Below, piece by piece: positions 30,615-34,115 of a DNA stretch of 34,115 bases. The DNA is from Fen-1308 sp035319185. Its GTDB lineage: Bacteria > Nitrospirota > Thermodesulfovibrionia > Thermodesulfovibrionales > Dissulfurispiraceae. Both the position numbers and the translations under genes were made by a program. Below the pieces are notes generated by a model. The model ran no database searches and had not been told where the DNA came from. It saw only the letters and a list, made by a program, of their open reading frames with translations. The stretch spans positions 1 through 34,115 of the forward strand of contig DATHDF010000044.1 in NCBI GenBank assembly GCA_035319185.1, read 5' to 3'. Within the stretch, counting starts at the first letter, position 1. Every line of letters begins with the position of its first letter.

Positions 30615-31409
30615 CTATTCATCCTTAGGCTTTGCCTTCAATGCAAGCAAACTATGGTCATGTCTGTGACATATCAGATGCTGAGACGAAGGCCCAAAAA
30701 AAGCAGTCATATCGCCGGACATACAGAACTCGTCAAATCCGCCGAAGAATATAATTTCCTTGTCGATATATAGCAGTTTGGATGCGTATTTGCCGATGCT
30801 GCCCGTGTCATGTGTTACTAACACAATGGTAACCCCCTTTTCACGGTTGAGGCGTTTCATGAGTTTGAAAAAATTATCTCGCGTTTCCGGGTCCAGGGCT
30901 GTCGTGGGCTCGTCGAGAAGCAGCAGGTCCGGCATATTGACGATTGCTCTTGCAATAAAAACCCTTTGCTGCTGGCCGCCTGAGAGATCGCCGATTGCCT
31001 TGCCTCTTAGATGCGCAATACCAAGCATATCGAGAGCATCATCAATGGCTTTATTATCGCCTGTCTCAAGCCGCTTCGGAAACTTCTTCCCTGACATCAG
31101 GCCCAGCGAAACTACCTCCCTGACCGTAGACGGAAAAAAAGGATTAAAGAAGTTCATTTTCTGCGGAAGATATCCGATACGTTCCCGGCACTTCATTTCC
31201 AACGTGGGATGCCCGAAAAGCCTGATGCCGCCGCTTGCAGGGGACAGAAGGCCGAGGATCAATCTGATAAGGGTCGACTTGCCGGACCCGTTCGGACCGA
31301 CCAGTCCAATATAGTCGCCCTCCTCAACATCGAATGAAATATTGCTGAGCACCTCGACGGAATTGTACCGGTAAGAAAGGCTGTCAGAGCTTATTATTTG
31401 TTCCGGCAT
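30615..31409 (-). CDS. znuC: Zinc ABC transporter ATP-binding protein (ZnuC-like)
   Basis: The 264-aa ATPase has Walker A GPNGSGKS (38-45), Q-loop YLPQKMN, signature LSGGQQQR, Walker B LLLLDEPTTALDP and the switch His in LVTHDTG. A C-terminal segment with HLICHRHDH looks metal-binding, as in several ZnuC proteins. The first 16 bases overlap the 3' end of znuA, so translation is coupled. Confidence 0.94.
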   Translation of the reverse strand: MPEQIISSDSLSYRYNSVEVLSNISFDVEEGDYIGLVGPNGSGKSTLIRLILGLLSPASGGIRLFGHPTLEMKCRERIGYLPQKMNFFNPFFPSTVREVVSLGLMSGKKFPKRLETGDNKAIDDALDMLGIAHLRGKAIGDLSGGQQQRVFIARAIVNMPDLLLLDEPTTALDPETRDNFFKLMKRLNREKGVTIVLVTHDTGSIGKYASKLLYIDKEIIFFGGFDEFCMSGDMTAFFGPSSQHLICHRHDHSLLALKAKPKDE

Positions 31410-32356
31410 TGCAATCCCGTTTCAAGGTTCTTGAGGTTGTTTTCCATGAGTGTGACGAACGAGACCCCCTTCCTGAACTCCTCGCTGCCCACATTATGAG
31501 CACCATGCAGAAGAATAAGCTTTGCACCGGTTTCGCGCGAAATAGTTTCAGCCACATTAGGCGCCAGAAGCTCTTCATAGAAAATATAATGCAAGCCCTG
31601 CTGCTTCAGAATTTTGCTTATTTTGACCAGTTGCCCAGGGGTCGGTTCAGCATCGGGTGAAAAACCGAAGGCTGAAATATATTGCAGCCCGTACCTGGCG
31701 GCAAGATATCCGAATGCAAAATGTCCGCCGTTGACAAATGTCTTTTTATCGCAGTTGCCGAGCCCCTTTCTGAATTTATCATCAAGCCCCCTGAGCACAA
31801 CCTTATATTGTTCCGCGCTATTGCGATAATAACTCTCGTTGGCCGGGTCTTTCGCCGAAAGCCCATTACAAATATTGTCAACCATCACCACGGCATTGCC
31901 CAAGTCCAGCCAGACATGAGGGTCCATTCCCGCATGGCCGTGAACATCTCCTTGATGACCGCGTTCATGTCCGCCGTTTTTTTCCTCAATTAATTTTATC
32001 CCCTTGCTGGAATCCAGGATAAGCGTATGCCGGCTGTCCATGCCCTTGATAATGCCGGATACCCACGGTTCCATATACTGATTGGTATAGACAAAAACGT
32101 CCGCATTGTTGAGACCCATGATATCAGCAGGCCTGGGTTCGAAACTATGGGGCTCAACGCCGGGCGGCAGCATCAGGGTCACCGCAACCCTTTCCCCGCC
32201 CACATTACGGACAAAGTCATAAAGTGGAAAAAGGCTTGCAACCACCCTGACCTTGTGCTGTTCACCTTGCCGGGGTGCCATTTCTGATTTCTGGCACGAT
32301 GCCACGCTCGCGCACAAAAAAGCAATGGTAATATAGATTATAAGTCTGCTACGCAT
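31394..32356 (-). CDS. znuA: Zinc-binding lipoprotein of the ABC importer (ZnuA-like)
   Basis: The 320-aa cluster A-I metal-binding protein has a lipoprotein signal (SVASC, Cys21) and candidate ligands H70 (GVEPHSFEPRP), H147 (DPHVWLD) and H212 (GGHFAFGY). Between them lies a His-rich loop (residues 130-141, GHERGHQGDVHGH), the usual mark of zinc rather than manganese proteins. It captures zinc in the periplasm and delivers it to ZnuB. AAGGG lies 5 bases before the ATG, and the start overlaps the regulator gene by 8 bases. Confidence 0.94.
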   Translation of the reverse strand: MRSRLIIYITIAFLCASVASCQKSEMAPRQGEQHKVRVVASLFPLYDFVRNVGGERVAVTLMLPPGVEPHSFEPRPADIMGLNNADVFVYTNQYMEPWVSGIIKGMDSRHTLILDSSKGIKLIEEKNGGHERGHQGDVHGHAGMDPHVWLDLGNAVVMVDNICNGLSAKDPANESYYRNSAEQYKVVLRGLDDKFRKGLGNCDKKTFVNGGHFAFGYLAARYGLQYISAFGFSPDAEPTPGQLVKISKILKQQGLHYIFYEELLAPNVAETISRETGAKLILLHGAHNVGSEEFRKGVSFVTLMENNLKNLETGLQCRNK

Positions 32357-32792
32357 TTGCGCCCTTTTTCTTGCGGGAGCACGCCCTGCAAAGACCGTCT
32401 ATCTGAAGAACATGCGAAAGGACCCTCCCGTTCAGCCTTCTCGACACCTCGACTTCTATCTCCTTTGAAGCGCAGAAATTAATGTCCTGCACCCTTCTGC
32501 ACGATACGCATATAAAGTGATGATGATGCCCGGCGTTACCGCAATAGTAATAATAAAGCTGCCTGCTCGGATGTATTATTCTGGCGACCACTCCCTTCGC
32601 GGCCAGCTCTTCCAGTATGCGGTAGACCGTCGGTAACCCGATTGTCCCGATTCTTGACTTAAGGCTTTGCCAGATCTCCTCAGGGCTTGCATATGAATCC
32701 ATGCCTGCAAGGACAGAAAGCACAGCCATCCGCTTCGACGTCGTCTTTAAGCCGAGTTTTTTCAGCAGTCCGGAAAAATCATCTTCATTCAT
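32349..32792 (-). CDS. zur: Fur-family regulator, probably Zur
   Basis: The 147-aa Fur-fold protein has a winged helix (SPEEIWQSLKSRIGTIGLPTVYRILEEL). The structural zinc site is formed by C95, C98, C135 and C138 (CVSC, CRAC), and the His cluster H89-H92 belongs to the regulatory metal site. Because it opens an operon with znuACB, zinc is the likely signal; Fur or Mur function is less likely. Its own promoter overlaps a 21-bp palindrome, so it probably represses itself and the importer. No ribosome site is visible. Confidence 0.92.
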   Translation of the reverse strand: MNEDDFSGLLKKLGLKTTSKRMAVLSVLAGMDSYASPEEIWQSLKSRIGTIGLPTVYRILEELAAKGVVARIIHPSRQLYYYYCGNAGHHHHFICVSCRRVQDINFCASKEIEVEVSRRLNGRVLSHVLQIDGLCRACSRKKKGANA

Positions 32793-32801
32793 GGTATTTA
32801 T

Positions 32802-32822
32802 AAATAGAAACCGTTTCTATTT
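32802..32822. promoter_or_regulatory. Candidate Zur operator, 21-bp perfect palindrome
   Basis: AAATAGAAAC (32802-32811), a central C (32812) and GTTTCTATTT (32813-32822) form a perfect 10-1-10 inverted repeat just upstream of the zur start codon (32792) and over the predicted transcription start (about 32820). Fur-family proteins bind 19-21-bp repeats of this shape. The sequence is not the E. coli or Bacillus Zur box, so it may be a lineage-specific form. Confidence 0.7.
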
Positions 32823-32826
32823 TAAT

Positions 32827-32855
32827 ATCGTATCTGCTTTTGCCGGCGATGTCAA
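32827..32855 (-). promoter_or_regulatory. Promoter of the zur-znuACB operon
   Basis: Minus-strand TTGACA (32855-32850), a 17-bp spacer and TACGAT (32832-32827). The start near 32820 falls within the palindrome, so repressor binding would block polymerase. A second possible -10 (TATAAA) lies close to the ATG. Confidence 0.6.
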
Positions 32856-32882
32856 ATAGTCTCAAAGTGCGCAGAGGCAGGA

Positions 32883-33524
32883 CTAAACTCCCCGCTGATC
32901 GGGTGGATAGATATATTTATGGAGCTGCAGATTCAGTCTGACAGAAAGCCTGTCGCTCAGTATCCATCCGGCAAGGTCGGAAGGCCTGACCAAACCGAAG
33001 GCAGGCGAAAACAGAATTATGCATCGATTAGACAATCCGAACTTGAACACAATATCTTTTGCCCAATCATAATCAGCCTTGTCCGTTAGCACGAATTTAA
33101 GCTCATCAGATGTTTTTAATTTTTCGAAATTTTCGATGCGAAGGGCGTGCGACATCCGGCTTCCCGGCGTTTTAACATCCATAATAATAGTAGCCCTTTG
33201 ATCGACGTTGCCGATATCGACGCTTCCGTTAGTCTCTACCAGCACCTTCAGCCCGATGTCGAGCAGCTTTGATATTAGCGATATCACATTGTCCTGCAGC
33301 AAAGGCTCGCCGCCCGTGATCTCTACGAGATTCACACCGAATTTGCATACTTCCGATATGATCTCATCTTCGGTCATCTCCCTGTCTTCTTCATATGCAT
33401 ATGTTGTGTCGCAATACGTGCATCTGAGATTGCACCCTGCCGTGCGGACAAAAACACAGGGCAATCCCGCGTATGTCGACTCGCCCTGAATGCCGGCAAA
33501 TATCTCGCATATTTTCATAGCCAT
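32883..33524 (-). CDS. queE: 7-carboxy-7-deazaguanine synthase (QueE)
   Basis: The 213-aa radical SAM enzyme has the cluster motif C31-x3-C35-x2-C38 (GCNLRCTYCDT), the substrate pattern EIFAGIQGES and the SAM-binding ITGGEPLLQ. It converts 6-carboxytetrahydropterin, the QueD product, into 7-carboxy-7-deazaguanine for queuosine or archaeosine-type bases. Start ATG 33524 or 33518: a possible promoter (TTGACC 33555-33550, TAAAGT 33531-33526) would begin transcription near 33519, favouring 33518. It is upstream of and codirectional with the zur operon but separated by 90 bases holding that operon's promoter. Confidence 0.95.
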   Translation of the reverse strand: MAMKICEIFAGIQGESTYAGLPCVFVRTAGCNLRCTYCDTTYAYEEDREMTEDEIISEVCKFGVNLVEITGGEPLLQDNVISLISKLLDIGLKVLVETNGSVDIGNVDQRATIIMDVKTPGSRMSHALRIENFEKLKTSDELKFVLTDKADYDWAKDIVFKFGLSNRCIILFSPAFGLVRPSDLAGWILSDRLSVRLNLQLHKYIYPPDQRGV

Positions 33525-33618
33525 AACTTTATCACGCCATGCGAAAAAGGGTCAAAATGGGCATTTAAAGCGGCTGTTCAAGAGAGTATAGGAAATAGCA
33601 ATATTTTTTATCAGGATA

Positions 33619-33627
33619 TGCTATAAT
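33619..33627 (+). promoter_or_regulatory. Extended -10 promoter of the LysR-type regulator gene
   Basis: TGCTATAAT is a perfect extended -10 element, with no good -35. Transcription would start at about 33634, next to the GTG start codon, so the message may be leaderless. Confidence 0.55.
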
Positions 33628-33634
33628 TGTCTCC

Positions 33635-34115
33635 GTGGACATTCACCAGCTTCGAATATTCGCATCGGTCTACAAAAACAAAAGTTTTTCGCGCGCCTCC
33701 GAAGAGCTTTATCTGACACAGCCGACAGTCAGCGATCACATAAAGGCTCTGGAGGAAGAATTCGGCTGCAGGCTCTTCGACCGTCTGGGGAGGTCCATAC
33801 TGCACACAAAGGAAGCGGAAGCGCTCTACGGCCACGCGCTGGAAATCATCGAAAAGGCTGACAAGGTTAAGGATATCATTGGGCGCTTCAAAAAAGAGCC
33901 TTCCGGAGAACTCGTACTCGGCGCCAGCACGATTCCCGGCACATATCTGCTGCCGCCCGTCATGGCCGCCTTCAGAAGCAGGTACCCTTCCATATCTTTC
34001 CAGATAATTATCGGCGATTCACGAGAAATTGTCGACAAGGTACTGGCTCATGATCTACTGCTTGGAATCGTAGGATCGAAACCGAGCAATGAACAGATAG
34101 TACATATTCCGCTTG
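33635..34115 (+). CDS. LysR-family transcriptional regulator (3' end outside window)
   Basis: The frame starts at GTG 33635 and is open to the end of the window (160 codons). It begins VDIHQLRIFASVYKNKSFSRASEELYLTQPTVSDHIKALE, the LysR winged helix-turn-helix, followed by the linker helix and the first strands of the substrate-binding domain (GELVLGASTIPGTYLLPPVMAAF). The layout resembles the CysB/CysL-like branch of LysR regulators, but the effector cannot be told. No ribosome site is seen; the TATAAT element ends 7 bases before the GTG. The gene it controls is beyond the window, or is the divergent queE. Confidence 0.93.
   Translation, partial: MDIHQLRIFASVYKNKSFSRASEELYLTQPTVSDHIKALEEEFGCRLFDRLGRSILHTKEAEALYGHALEIIEKADKVKDIIGRFKKEPSGELVLGASTIPGTYLLPPVMAAFRSRYPSISFQIIIGDSREIVDKVLAHDLLLGIVGSKPSNEQIVHIPL

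Noticed and set aside
33611..34038. Two minus-strand ORFs at the right end of the window
   Set aside because: They are shadows of the LysR-type gene, whose plus-strand frame encodes a clear helix-turn-helix.
1..34115. CRISPR arrays, insertion sequences, rRNA genes and riboswitches
   Set aside because: I saw no spaced direct repeats, transposase domains, rRNA segments or preQ1- or metal-type aptamers.

Overview
The window reads as an ordinary chromosome segment of a diderm bacterium. Evidence for an outer membrane and envelope: several lipoprotein signal peptides, a BamE-like small lipoprotein, and an AddAB-type rather than RecBCD-type break-repair pair. The recA block (pgpA, thpR, recA, recX, alaS), cytochrome bd, LarC and a slipin together suggest a Nitrospirota- or Desulfobacterota-like lineage. 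That placement is inference from gene content, since no rRNA is present. Operon-internal genes mostly have strong AGGAGG-type ribosome binding sites, while several operon-head genes have none.

Layout. Positions 1-438: the end of an integrative element, namely the C-terminal part of a tyrosine integrase facing the 3' end of a tRNA-Thr(CGT) gene. 511-1065 (-): a macro-domain protein ending one base before that tRNA. 1163-2353 (+): larC. 2451-5139 (+): the yceD-rpmF-plsX-fabH ribosome/lipid operon behind a consensus sigma-70 promoter. 5159-13842 (-): a six-gene co-directional run of patatin-like lipoprotein, TPR lipoprotein, AddA-like helicase-nuclease, AddB-like nuclease, slipin and TVP38/DedA-like membrane protein; the last gene apparently starts at CTG. 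14003-17457 (+): hpt, queD, pmbA/tldE and an acyl-CoA dehydrogenase.

17507-27572 (-): a ten-gene run, read from the right as pgpA, thpR, recA, recX, BamE-like lipoprotein, alaS, phasin-like protein, ubiB, cydA, cydB. 27633-28139 (+): a Nudix hydrolase. 28172-32792 (-): a zinc block, read from the right as a zur-type Fur regulator with a 21-bp palindromic operator at its promoter, znuA, znuC, znuB, then an ABC-2 exporter pair in the same tight run. 32883-33524 (-): queE. From 33635 (+) a LysR-type regulator runs off the window.

How it fits together: queD and queE are two steps of 7-deazaguanine (queuosine) synthesis. yceD, rpmF, plsX and fabH couple ribosome assembly to lipid synthesis. UbiB lies 14 bases upstream of the quinol oxidase cydAB, with a phasin-like helical protein before it. 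Zur, ZnuABC and perhaps the downstream exporter form a metal-homeostasis unit. I found no CRISPR array, insertion sequence, rRNA or obvious riboswitch, and no stretch over 300 bases without a gene. I see no clear-cut new multi-gene system. The best leads are the AddAB/patatin/slipin/TVP38 run, the phasin-UbiB-CydAB arrangement, the Zur operator, the CTG start, and the recurring pattern suggesting leaderless transcripts.
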